From contig NC_054082.1 of NCBI RefSeq assembly GCF_017562075.2, positions 44,661,832 to 44,725,831 of the forward strand: a stretch of DNA of 64,000 nucleotides, read 5' to 3'. How positions within the stretch are numbered: the first letter of the stretch is position 1; each line of letters opens with the position of its first letter. Positions 37,480 through 48,624 of this stretch are shown here, piece after piece. Below the pieces are notes generated by a model. It searched no databases. It saw only the letters and a program-made list of their open reading frames with translations, and was not told the origin of the DNA. Both the position numbers and the translations under genes were made by a program. This DNA comes from Anopheles merus (taxonomy: Eukaryota > Arthropoda > Insecta > Diptera > Culicidae).

Positions 37480-38370
37480 AATCATTGGAGAAAATCCTCA
37501 TTTTCAATCATCAAATCATTTTCCAGCCCTGGTACCTTAGGAGTGATCTTGAATTGTACGTCGAGAAGTGTGCTGTCGTTACGTTTGCGAGAAAGCGGTG
37601 TCTCTTAGTGTTCGATTATGCGTTAAATGGATCTACCATTGAGCGCAAAAGCTGTGTCAGAGATCTACAGACTGCTCCTTGACGAAAAGTTGAGCTTGCA
37701 CGATCAGCTGGAGCATGTTGTCGCTAAGTAAAAACAATTGATCGGCTTACTAAAGCAAATTGCTCGTGACTTTACTGACCCGGTCTGGGACAAGACGTTG
37801 TACTGCGCATTGGTGCGGCCAGTGCTGGAATACGCCTCGGTAGTATGGTGGCCATCAGCTTGCCCGTTTGGAGTCGATTCAGCGCAAATTCACGCGGTTC
37901 AATTTTCGCTTCTGGAGTGTCCAAGCGGACTACGACCATCGGTGTGCGCTGCTAGACATTAAGTCACGGAAGCAACGCTATTGTAACGCCCAGAGGTTAT
38001 TTGTTGCGGGACTGCTGGACTACTCCATTGGCTCTCCGGCGCTACTCTCCAGTCTCATCTTTTACGTCCTATCGCGATCGCTCCGCGCCAGATCGTTACT
38101 TGACGTAAAGAATCGTTGAATCCGCTTTGGTGATTCTGACTCTTTTCTATGTTTGTGCCGTGAATTTAATGTAGTAGGTGATCGTCACCAACCGGACATG
38201 TCACGCGACGCGTTTATGAACTGTATTCGTGCCGTGCGGCCTACTTTGTGTTAACTTACTTTTTACTGCATTTTAGATCATGTTACATATTTTTATCTTA
38301 TTGTACCCCGCTTCAGAGGACCACATTCAGCGGGTCCAATTTAACTAATAAAATTTCAAATACTATTTAC
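37480..38370 (+). mobile_element. Jockey-like non-LTR retrotransposon, broken 3' half of the RT ORF
   Basis: Frame pieces in order: LRSDLELYVEKCAVVTFARK, DYALNGSTIERKS, LLDEKLSLHDQLEHVVAK followed by an in-frame TAA (37729-37731), then DFTDPVWDKTLYCALVRPVL and EYASVVWWPS. The frame then shifts near 37870 to RKFTRFNFRF and RYCNAQRLFVAGLLDYSIGS. The LEYASVVWWP signature is typical of the C-terminal part of jockey-clade RTs. A 3' end with AATAAAATTTCAAAT lies near 38345. The catalytic half is absent. It is non-functional. Confidence 0.85.
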
Positions 38371-38374
38371 TAAT

Positions 38375-39845
38375 GTTTATATTTTCAGAATGTCTTCATA
38401 TAAGACAAATACATTCAAAGGCAGTATAAAAATGTACATTCTGTTATTGTTATACATAAAATATTACAAACTATTACTAACCACGAATCATGGTTAATAA
38501 TTACTAAGTCACAGTCACTTCCTATCAAAATGCTGAAAAATTATAAACCTCTAACATACAAGCCATGAAAATTGGCTGTATTCTTCAGACTCCATCCGAT
38601 GAGCCTACAAGCATCGTAAACTAAAGCATAATTGCAGATATCCTTTGTGTAGCGGACTTTAGGATCCTCATAACATCATACTACAAGGGCCTTCGAACAT
38701 TATGCTACACGAGCAAATGCGTTTGTTTGATACATTTTGCATAGTGAGCAGCAATATCATGTGTGGGCATAGCACAACCGTTGCCACAATCGATACAATA
38801 TTGTCTTTGCTAGGTCGAGTGTATCGTTTAATTAGATTTTGATTAAGGTATTCAACCGACGTGTGAAGCGCAGATAATGCGACGGTGTTGTGATAACACT
38901 AATAAATAGAAACATAGACCAGGCGTGGAATTAGTTCACATGTAGAACTTCGACAACGACACCTGGACATTCAATGGAGAAAGTGGGAGGAAGGTATAAG
39001 ACTATCTTCAATGCAAGCATATTATACAATGTTAAATATTGTTTAAAACTGTGTTCACAATGTTATTGCAGGAAAGTCATTCCAGAATAAATAACAATCT
39101 CTAAAAATCTAAACATTCCAGCAAAGCTGCAGCCCAAACTCTTATGTGTACATGGAGGAATGTGTGTATGTGTACTGTTTAGGAAAACTACTTAAATCTT
39201 TCATTTTATCATTTATTGCTGTGTTTCAAGCAATATCAACCAAAGATCTCTTAAACTGGTATTAAATACCTTACCTGTACAACTCACCTTTAAATAAAAA
39301 TGCTTTAAAGGCTATCGTTAGTACACATGTTCATAAGCTGTTCCTGGAAAATCAATAGAATTCATGATGATTTTAGCTTGCAGCAACATGCTATTGTTTA
39401 TTGGTTTACCACTCCTGCATTTTGCGTATCAATTACATTGGCTGTAATCCTTACATTGTTTTATCGTTAACGAGCATCAATTATGGCTCCTATGCGAGGA
39501 ATCGAATTTCATTCATGCATTTTCGCAACAAAAAGTGTTCAGCAGAATATTATGTTCAATAATGGGAATAATCGCTTGAGCAAGAAAATCAAGACAACCC
39601 TCGGTTATATGGATGCACAACTTCTTCGTCTTATAGCGCACATCTTTTTATGTTGAGATAAATTAATTACATGTGACTTGGAGGCAGGAATGATTTGACT
39701 GAAGCATTAAGCATGAATTAAATTACAATGGACAAAACACTCAATGTCCAACCTATAACCTTGCAAGCAATAGTTCAGGAAGCCTGTTGGTAATGGGATA
39801 TTATGACACATGAATGAAGACGATTCGGCAAACAATTTGGAACTG
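38375..39845. other. AT-rich DNA, no gene recognised
   Basis: No open frame of at least 60 codons is present in this stretch. No repeat termini seen. Confidence 0.5.
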
Positions 39846-39849
39846 GAAC

Positions 39850-40062
39850 AGTCTTTACTTCGGACAACGATAAACAAAGATGAACAGCAAAATCCGGATA
39901 CGCATTTCGGGGGAAATCGTGCATGCTACGGGCTTCGAGCATAATGTTTGGACAAGAAGGATGACAAGAACCATGAGCTTATAAAGGTGTATACCATGGC
40001 AGGTGTATAGGCAGGATACGATGGCTGGGGCATGTTATCCCGGACTCGGAAGTGATAAAATC
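39850..40062 (+). mobile_element. Non-LTR RT-ORF fragment interrupted by the 525 bp repeat
   Basis: The reading IGRIRWLGHVIPDSEV at about 40010-40055 matches the RLRWLGHV-type motif near the end of RTE-like RT ORFs. Upstream pieces (HELIKVYTM) fit the same region. The match ends where the repeat at 40067 begins. Highly decayed. Confidence 0.5.
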
Positions 40063-40066
40063 GCAA

Positions 40067-40588
40067 GGGCCGTTACTGGGGTCCTCTCCTTTTTAAGTTG
40101 GTAGGCTGAAATTTCAGCCTGTCAGCTGTTTGCATTGTATAGCAGTTTTCGAGCAGCTATCTAAGTGGGTAAAATATACAGGTGGGCTTATCCCAAGGTG
40201 TATGAATTTAAAAGGCTGATTTTTATCGCTTCTGCTTCTGAATGAAGATTTTAAGAGGGTTTTTTTTGTATTCGTCAAACCTCCAGAAAAAAGTCAAAAA
40301 GTAATGCTTATGAACAAAAAACATGCTATGAGACCACCTGGACTACATACACTTTGATTCTGTATTCTATCACCTGATCTCTTCAATGTACCTTGGGATA
40401 AATGTAAACACCAGCTTGTTTTACCATTTTTCGAGCAGGTACTCAAATCTAATTCTAGCTTTGAGGCTAGAATAATCTAGACTGAAAATTGCTGGCTAGT
40501 TTTGTGTGTGGTTTTGTATCGAGTGTTGACATCAGCCTCCAACTGTCAAACTCCATACAAAAAACATATTAGAATCGTGAAGGGGCCC
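40067..40588 (-). repeat. Unnamed ~525 bp repeat, copy in - orientation
   Basis: Inverted relative to the copy at 21235-21760 and alignable over its length. Ends are GGGCCGTTACTGGGGTCC on the left and the complement of GGGCCCCTTCACG on the right, so the termini share only GGGCC. It contains the near-palindrome GGCTGAAATTTCAGCC close to one end. Non-coding. Confidence 0.75.
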
Positions 40589-41077
40589 ACTTATGGATAA
40601 TTTTCAAAGTGCGTCATCTAGTGATCTTCTAAAATGTATACAGAAGTATTCATTAGGAGATCTGTATACAAATGAAACGACATGCTTCCGATTTTTTAAA
40701 AATAATTCTAGTAACAGTAGCGTTGAGTTTATGTAAATAAAAAAAATTAAAAAGCATTTATGTTCACCAAGGAACAGGAACGCCTCATTAACCAGTTACT
40801 AATGTGCACTATGGAAGTAAATTTAACACAGAAACACGATCATTAAACGAAATCCTCGGCTCAAAAGCGTCGCTGACCGCGTTGAAAGCACGGCACATGA
40901 GTAGGAACGGGTCAGAGGAGCCAAATTGCGTTCTACGGTCGTCAAGGGCCAACATTGCCCGAGTCCGGAGCGGCCTGACAGGAACGTACAGGTACAGAAA
41001 TTGGATGCAATTGTAACCTAGTTAGCTAATTTAAAAGCACGATAAGTAAAGTTGTAATGCATAAATGTGAAGTTAGC

Positions 41078-41381
41078 TGTAATGGGGAGTAAATAAGAAG
41101 ACCGGAGATTTGAGTTCTACACGATTTATTTCTCGTCTCGTAGTTCACATTCAACCGTTCCCGTATCGTTCCCCAAACTAACTCCTCGTCCCCAAAGCGC
41201 GCACCGCTTTTATATCTTCTGCCCATCTTCCCTCTCGCTCCGCGTTACACGCCGTAGCCGCGTTCTCCTTCCTTGCTCATTCTCGCACGTTATTCTTTCC
41301 CTCTCGCGCACATTCCGTCGCTCGCGCACGCTTCCTTACTCTTCCCCATTTCACATAAATTATACTTATGAGTGTACTACA
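41078..41381 (-). mobile_element. LTR-like block (possible solo LTR)
   Basis: On the minus strand the segment starts TGTAGTACAC and ends CCCCATTACA. It carries TATAAA (complement at 41208-41213) and AATAAA (complement at 41125-41130), as an LTR would. It is much more GC-rich, with CGCGCA repeats, than its flanks. No 5 bp duplication or second LTR is seen, so boundaries are tentative. A promoter-type region is the alternative. Confidence 0.4.
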
Positions 41382-41384
41382 ACA

Positions 41385-43620
41385 AAAGTACAAATAAATA
41401 ACAAAATGATGGTTGGTAGATAATAAGTCAGCGGCACAATAAATAATCTTTGGGTTTCATTTGTACAGGTAGAGGTAGAAGAAGAGAGTGAAGAGCGGAG
41501 CTATCGCTGAATAACTAAATAATGGGAGGGGGAGGGGGCCGAGGTCGCCCTGTGTTTCTGCCTGTGTTTCTGGCGAGGACGCCAGATGACCACGGCTCTG
41601 AGCTATATTCTGAGCTGCTATATTTTTTTGTGTAACAAAATTAAGTTTTCAATCATTTGCATCATAAACAATAATATTAAAAAAATATCCTACCACCTCG
41701 TATGAAGTTTCGCCATTTCGCCACCGTTTTTTCCAAAGCGTTCACATCTACCTGTCTATCCCATTTCAGTCAGGTTGTATCCAAATGAATCCCACCTCAG
41801 TTTGATGACGTTTTGTACGTGGAGGCCGCGCAGTTGGTGGAAAGCATATTTTTTACGTTCGAACGTGTGCTACTTCAAGGTGGAACCTTGTTTTTGTTGA
41901 TGTGACTCGATTATTTGTGAGACGTGAGCTGAAATCTGATGCACGCTGTGCAACCGTATGGGTGACACCCTTTTTTAGCGAAATCGATATAACATGGAAA
42001 ACCAAACAGACAAAAAGAAAATTAAGTGTTGACTGCCGATGAACAGAAAATCCTTCAGGAAAGGTAAATAAATAGAAGCAGCGACAAAATTGAATACAAT
42101 TTCTGATACTGACGTTGCTGACGTTGCGGTGTGTTTTTGTGCACCCTCAGAGCAACCTTCTTGAGGGCGCCAATGCTTAGACAGTGTAATGTGACGGCTT
42201 TTCAGCACCATTCCTACGTTAGTTGACCCCAAAAAAGGTGAGCTTTCTCGGAAGCAATACATTTTTGTACATGAAGCAGACAAGAAAACATGTGTGTTGA
42301 AAATCCCTCGATAATGTGGTTTAAATTCCATTCATAAAAGGGAGACTCAAAACAAGTTCCATCAAATGTGCCGATCTAACGCTGATCCAATTTTACGAAG
42401 CAAAAACAAACTCATAAACGCATGATGAACCAAATGGTTATTCTTAAAAGGATATTACAACTCAATCAATTGATTATGAGTTTGATATAGGATTTTCAAC
42501 ATTTGATGCTTTTTCTTTGGTTATAAGGAGCGTAGCCAGCTTAAACAATCTCTTTGGAAAGACATAAGATGAGCGTAGAATTGTCATTAGCTAACACTAA
42601 AAATATCACGAGAAAAACTATTGCAAATTATTGTATCTCTTTTCCTGTTTAATTCTATTATTCCCATTTGAAGCGATCTACGTAGCACTTTTTTCGTGTT
42701 ATCATCACTAAATCACTAGATTATGAATCATCACCCGTTAGCGACTTTACTCAATTACTGCATTAAAGTTCGCGTTTTCCTCTGACTCTAACACACATTT
42801 CCTCAGCATTTTTTCCTTTTCCGGTAATTGTACCCGAAGGGTTGCCATTAATGGCTACATTTAATGAAAATAATATGACTTCCAACTATTATGAATCACA
42901 GCTAAAGTCAACCAGAATCGCAACTAAAGCCCGTTCGTGGTCATTTCAATACCACTGAAGCTAGGATGTAATGTTCATGCTAAGCACATTCCATTGCTTT
43001 TGGTGCGGAATAACATAGCCGTGGCGAGGTCAGGAGATTACCAGGGACCAGCTCCTAAATATAAATGGCTTCACGTTTAGCAGTAACAGTAATTGAGGTA
43101 ACACCTTTATGGATTTTTTTTTGCATTAATATTCATGTCGCTTGTGTCAAATTTCCGGCGGAATGTAAACAGGCATCCAGCGAGATTGGACACAATTTCA
43201 ATGAATTTATGAGTACGTGTATGTGGATTGAGCATTGAAAGTTCTGCGAATGTGGCAGTCAATTTGTATATTTGTGTGAATCCTATATTCATTTAAAATC
43301 TACATTTCTTAATGAATCTTAACAGTACCTTTTGAAGCAATCAAACTCAAATGTTGTGTACCTTACTATCTTTAACCTAACACTTGCTATTACTTGTCAT
43401 GCATCATTGCAAAGTGCATTGTGTTTAATGGAGTAGGATGTATGTGATGAGCTTCCGCATTGATTGTTAGAAAAATCTCTATATATTAGTGATGGGCGTT
43501 TCAGATCGCACCAACGGTTTTGGAGCTGGCTCTGGTCCAACGGAACCTGCTATGACTTTTGCCCAAACCCGGCTGCGTACCAATTTGACGGGGCATTGGC
43601 TAGCTCTGTGTGTCTTAGCA
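41385..43620. other. Intergenic DNA, no gene; one G-rich run
   Basis: A G-rich run (GGGAGGGGGAGGGGG) sits near 41524-41540, followed by a 12 bp tandem CTGTGTTTCTGC. The 118-codon frame at 41975-42331 (minus) has no domain. Confidence 0.45.
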
Positions 43621-43629
43621 TTGTAGAAA

Positions 43630-43774
43630 CTATGCTACTTATTATGGATTGGGTAGTATTATTTCGTGACTGGCAGACGAAGGCGCGAGACCGTGAGCGG
43701 TTTCGGACATTCCTGAGGCAGGCCAAGACCGCAAAGCGGTTTTAGTGCCGGATAAGTAAGTAAGTAAGTAAGTA
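43630..43774 (+). mobile_element. 3' end of an RTE-like LINE with TAAG-repeat tail
   Basis: The reading DWQTKARDRERFRTFLRQAK, then TAKRF and a stop at 43743-43745, is the C-terminus found in the same LINE clade as 5925-6700. After the stop comes GTGCCG and a run of TAAG units to about 43773, the usual 3' tail. The rest of the element is absent. Confidence 0.75.
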
Positions 43775-43988
43775 TTATTTCGTGCACTTTTCTATTACAG
43801 CAAATTGGCTTACATCATCGATTGATTACTCTTTTCATAAGAGTTGTAAGTTCCTTTTAAAAAGAATGAAATGAAGAAATATTTTGTTAGAAAACGAAGG
43901 AAAATGTGTTTAAAGATTTGAAACATTTTAAAACAGAGTTAACAAATTTTATGGGAGAACTTTTGAACCACACCATCGTCTAATGGTG

Positions 43989-44263
43989 CTCTATAGCAGA
44001 GTTCCTCTAGCATTTTAGCGTAGCGGACCACTTGGCTTTGAAAATACTTCTGCCGCGGCCCACGTCCATTAAGAGCATACATTTGTTTGATTTAGTTCAA
44101 AGTTTTTGATCAAAAATATGTTTTAATCTTACCCTAGACATGCTTGTTGAAAATTGAATCTTTATGGTGGAGACAAAATTGCGCAATATGTATCATAAAT
44201 AGCTTTTCTTTTTCAAACATAAATTCTTTCGCGGACCACAGGTTTGAGACCACTGCTCTAGTG
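43989..44263. mobile_element. Eroded hAT-like MITE
   Basis: Termini CAGAGTTCCTCTAGC (from 43997) and, complemented at 44255, CAGTGGTCTCAAACC share the hAT pattern, each followed by GCGGACCAC-like sequence. Flanks CTCTATAG and CTCTAGTG match at five to six of eight positions. Body 259 bp, non-coding. Confidence 0.55.
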
Positions 44264-44264
44264 T

Positions 44265-47200
44265 ATAGTGTAAAAATGCACCATTTAAACCCAAATGGTC
44301 TTTCAAAATCGTTAGATGTATTGTCAATGCATTGCATAATAATCAAGCATTAAACCTCTTTGGTGGCCAAGCATCGTATGAAGCTAAGAATAAAGTAAAA
44401 CCTACTTTTTACAATTACCACTCCAAGAAGGAATCAGAGTGAACCGAATGAACGAAAGAGATGAAAACATAACATTGATTTTGACCGATTTTCAACCGAC
44501 ACCCCGATAAGACTGGAGCTACCTATGGGTAATGCAGCACAAACATACCAAAACACATCGACGTAGAAAACGCAGACCTTTACTCACAAGGACGTGCCGG
44601 TTGCTTTAAGTGCAAATGACACGAGAACAAGGAAGAATGCCACAATCAAATGTAGTAAAATTTATTTTCTATTCTCGATTTAAAAGAAAGTTAAAGGGTG
44701 TTGTAGTCGAAGGAAAATTCGAAATGATTCGTAGTCGGAAAACTCAAATGTTTCTTTTGCTTTTCTACTTTAGCTATAATACTAAGGTGACCTATACTCC
44801 ATATAAAGGCATGTGCACTCAAACACTGAACTTATTAGGTAAATCTCCACGGAACGATTATTTAATGGCGAATCTTTCCCCTTCCACCGTCAAAAACAGA
44901 TTCGTGAATCGTTTTGTGTTTTCATGACACGATTCTTCCGTCTATTAGAGAATAGCGATTTCATGAAAGTTTACTCATTAACACTTGTTTTTACCGTATG
45001 GAAATCACTAAAAATCGTTAAACAAAATTCTTCCGCGCGCAGGGATTACAAAAATATGTTTGACAAAATACACAGTTTTCTTCACACCTGTCAAAAGATT
45101 ACAAGCATAGATTCAGCCTGCGGTGGATGACAAAAATTGCACGAATAATATTCGCCAAACTCTGCTCGATTTTCCGTTGCCATGGGAAACGGAGATTTTG
45201 AATGGAATTTTCAAGCAGAAATCGTTTCGTCGAAACGCAGCTATTTGCTAATTTATCCTTAGTTACTGGATACAAAAAAGCTTCAACTATATCTTGAAAA
45301 TAAGTATAATCTGCAGTGAGAAAAAATAGAAGTACTTGCGGTAGCTACACTCGATGATAAAAAATGCTTCGGGTCTACAAAATCCTTTTCCACACCTTTT
45401 GCAGGAAGGGTTTTAATCTGAGATATATGAATATCATTTTGTTACATACAAAAATATGAGGGATTTTAATGTAAAATGTTTGATTTTATGGTATGCACCA
45501 AATAAACATAAGATTTGGCAAGGAAATTGAAACGCCTTTTTTCTAGATTCAAACAAAGTGCGCAAGTGTTTTTTTTACACAAAATGTTACGAAAAGCTGT
45601 CACATAAATTTGATCTCAGGCTCACTACTCACAACTCACATTTTAGCACTATTCACAACCACTTGGCAACATAAAATAACCTCCTCTACACTTTTCACCC
45701 TCTTGCCGTATTTAACAACATCCTCAATCATCGAAAGATTAGGCAAATAACTTTTGAAATCTACAGTTTATTTTCCATACATCAAATTTTCAGTCGTTAT
45801 AGCCTTAGGATGTTTTAGATAAGAATAGAACCATAATCGCCCTTTACAGTAGCAATTTTAGCAACCCCTCGATACTATGACTTTATCATAATTGTTAGAA
45901 CTTTGGTATATTAATATCTTTGAATTGCTAACTCAATTAACCGTGGCGTATTATTTTTTATTTCATCTTACGAGGCCAGTGGCCGGTATTTTTTGTGGCT
46001 GATAGAGTCATATTCTTTAATAATGCTTAAAGAGATTCAAGTGATGAGCCTAATTATTGGACAAACTGTACATATGCCAATACGATTATTTATGTTTTTA
46101 TTAATGTATTAGTTTTTGAAAATTACCTACCAGCATAGTGACTGACCCAAAATGGAATGTTCCACTTAGCTGATAGTTTGACGTACTGAACGGAGCTAAA
46201 AGTTTCGTTCCAGTTGAAAAAAGTTAAGGAGGAGTTTCATAAAACGAGACAATTGTGAGGACAAAGAAAATTTAACAATGTTCATCACTCTAACCCCACA
46301 GCAACTACACATCAATTTCCATAAATATGCAAATGCAGCAAGTGTCGATGTGGATGATTTGTTTATGCATGATTCAAAAACTTTTAATGCATTCTATTAC
46401 CTTGCTGTATGCTAAGCTCATCCTCATGTGGGACTACGTTGCATGTAACACCAAAAACGGAATATGTTTAAGATACCTACATGCTTTCAATGGTGTTCAA
46501 AGAGCAACGAATAAATAGTTTAAAAATGAGTTTTTGGAATCATTTACAGAACACTTTGGAGAATTTATTTTTATAATAACAATCCATTGCTTTGACATGA
46601 TTTACATATCTAATATTATATTTTTTATCAATCCTTCTTAGAATCATCTTATATAAACATATAATATACCATTAGATAAAATATATTGAAACACGTTGAT
46701 GTAACACATTCCAAATTATGCTCAAATCTGATAAACTGATGGTTGGCAGCTTAATGACTAGCAACTCTATTTCACACATGTGCTCCATGCATAAGACGAA
46801 TGCAATCAAACTATTGTGCTCCCGTGTCGTATGTCAACATTATTTATACATGCAAAATTCATCAAACGAATCTACTCACACCTACTCCCCCAAATTGGAG
46901 AAGGTAAAAATTGCAATTAAAAAAAAAGCCCGTTAAACTACGTGTTTCGGACGGCAACGACCATCATAATATGCAAATCATATTTCGCTCTCTCGTGCAC
47001 GTAACTCGTTTCCAATTTGCTACAGGAAATGACGCAACTCATCATCTGGACTCATTTTTTGCACTGTGTATCCCGTGGGCTTGGTTTTGTAAAGAGCTAT
47101 CGCATACTTTTGCGATAATTTTACCATCATATCTTCATTTTGATGGTCAAAGAAGGTGAGGCTTAATTTTTCTTTCCTCATACCCGAGCAAAGGATTTTA

Positions 47201-47735
47201 ACAAACAGGAATTTTCTTTTCTGCAAGAATACGCCAATTAAAAATACAAGTTGCTATGTTTCAAGTCATTAAAAACATTGAATTTTGCAGCGTGTGAACA
47301 TATTTTGTTGCTCAAAATGCAACAAAGGTAGATACATGAGGACCTTTCAATTTTGTATTTTTTTGCGTTGCTTTTTAAAGTTATTTTTAAAAATTTATTT
47401 AATCACTCAGTTACTTTTCTTACCTTTCTTTGCTTAGCCTAGTTACGGATCAAAATAATATCTCGTTGAAAAAAATGGATATCCTTTTTGACTGTTGTTA
47501 GCATTCGCTATTGTTTATCTTATCCTTTGATTGACGGCTTAATAACCATTCATCCTTATGAAATATGTTTAACATAATCCGACCTGCAATTCTTGCTTAC
47601 TGTCAGATACAGATCATCGAGATATTGAGACGAACGATATATTTATTGACTGAAAATAATAAATGGAGAAAAATATGAAGTATGAATGAGATAATTATAG
47701 GTGTTGATAAAAATTAACGATAGATTCGATCTGCC
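44265..47735. other. AT-rich intergenic DNA, no gene recognised
   Basis: Frames of 105, 82 and 72 codons occur but carry no domain. No termini, arrays or RNA genes seen. Confidence 0.5.
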
Positions 47736-47739
47736 AGTG

Positions 47740-48620
47740 TCAAATTATTTGACTGCAAACTGTAATATTAGAATGGATGAGCCAACCGATCCAGCAGCGT
47801 TATAGTTAGTTCACGTTAGATGGCGTGAGTTTGTCTAAACACTTATATATGTACATAGGGACAGGCACAACGAGCGGCAATCAGTCGCATGATTACAAGA
47901 AAGGCAGTAATAAATTTTGAACCTTGTTTATAACGAACGTTCAAAATATTACTATATTCACTCTCCTCTCGAAATTTTGCGACAGCCAGTGTTAAATTCT
48001 ATGATTCCTGACAGAACACGAAACAAACGCGCAGTTTAGGAAGCATCCTTCACTGATCCAGTCGAAAATTCCCGATCGCTCAAAAGCTCCCGAAAATCGT
48101 GGCAAGAGTAATCACCGAAGGTCACCTTTTTTGTGACAGCCCAAGTCAAACGATTAACTTTTTTTGCGCCACAATAAAATATAAATTAAGATTGGTTATG
48201 AAACGCTTGTCTTCGTGAATAAAAATCGCTGCTTAAAAAAATGTTATTATTAAAACCCATTTGCTTCGGGTGACGGAATTAATCCTTTTGTCTTGTCGAT
48301 TTATCCTCAACGGTCCATTAATTTGCTGGTACCATGTCGATTTCTGTAATTCCCAAAAAGGGTGACAAAGAAAAGGTTTAGTGTGGTCAGCGTCTACCAC
48401 TGATCCGGCCGATCATTCTTGAAGGATCTCGATCCAGGCTAAGTGAAAGATGAAAGATCACTTTTTCGTCAAAGCCCGCAACAATTAACGGATTTGTAGC
48501 ATCATCAAGTTTTTTTTAAATTCACATTATTACGGCTTCAGTTATGTTTTCATCATCAAATATTAATTTCGTAAAATAAAATGGCTATTTAAAAACACAA
48601 TAAAATCTTAAAACCACTTA
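47740..48620 (+). repeat. Degenerate tandem duplication resembling an LTR-retroelement leader
   Basis: About 48110-48270 and 48450-48620 align in order: GGTCACCTTTTTTGTGACAG / GATCACTTTTTCGTCAAAG, then CGATTAAC / ACAATTAAC, then CGTGAATAAAAATCGCTG / CGTAAAATAAAATGGCT, and TTAAAACCC / TTAAAACCA. A TATA-like and AATAAA-like pair at 47845-47915 precedes them. An LTR plus leader is a possible source, but no coding part is present. Confidence 0.35.
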
Positions 48621-48624
48621 AACC

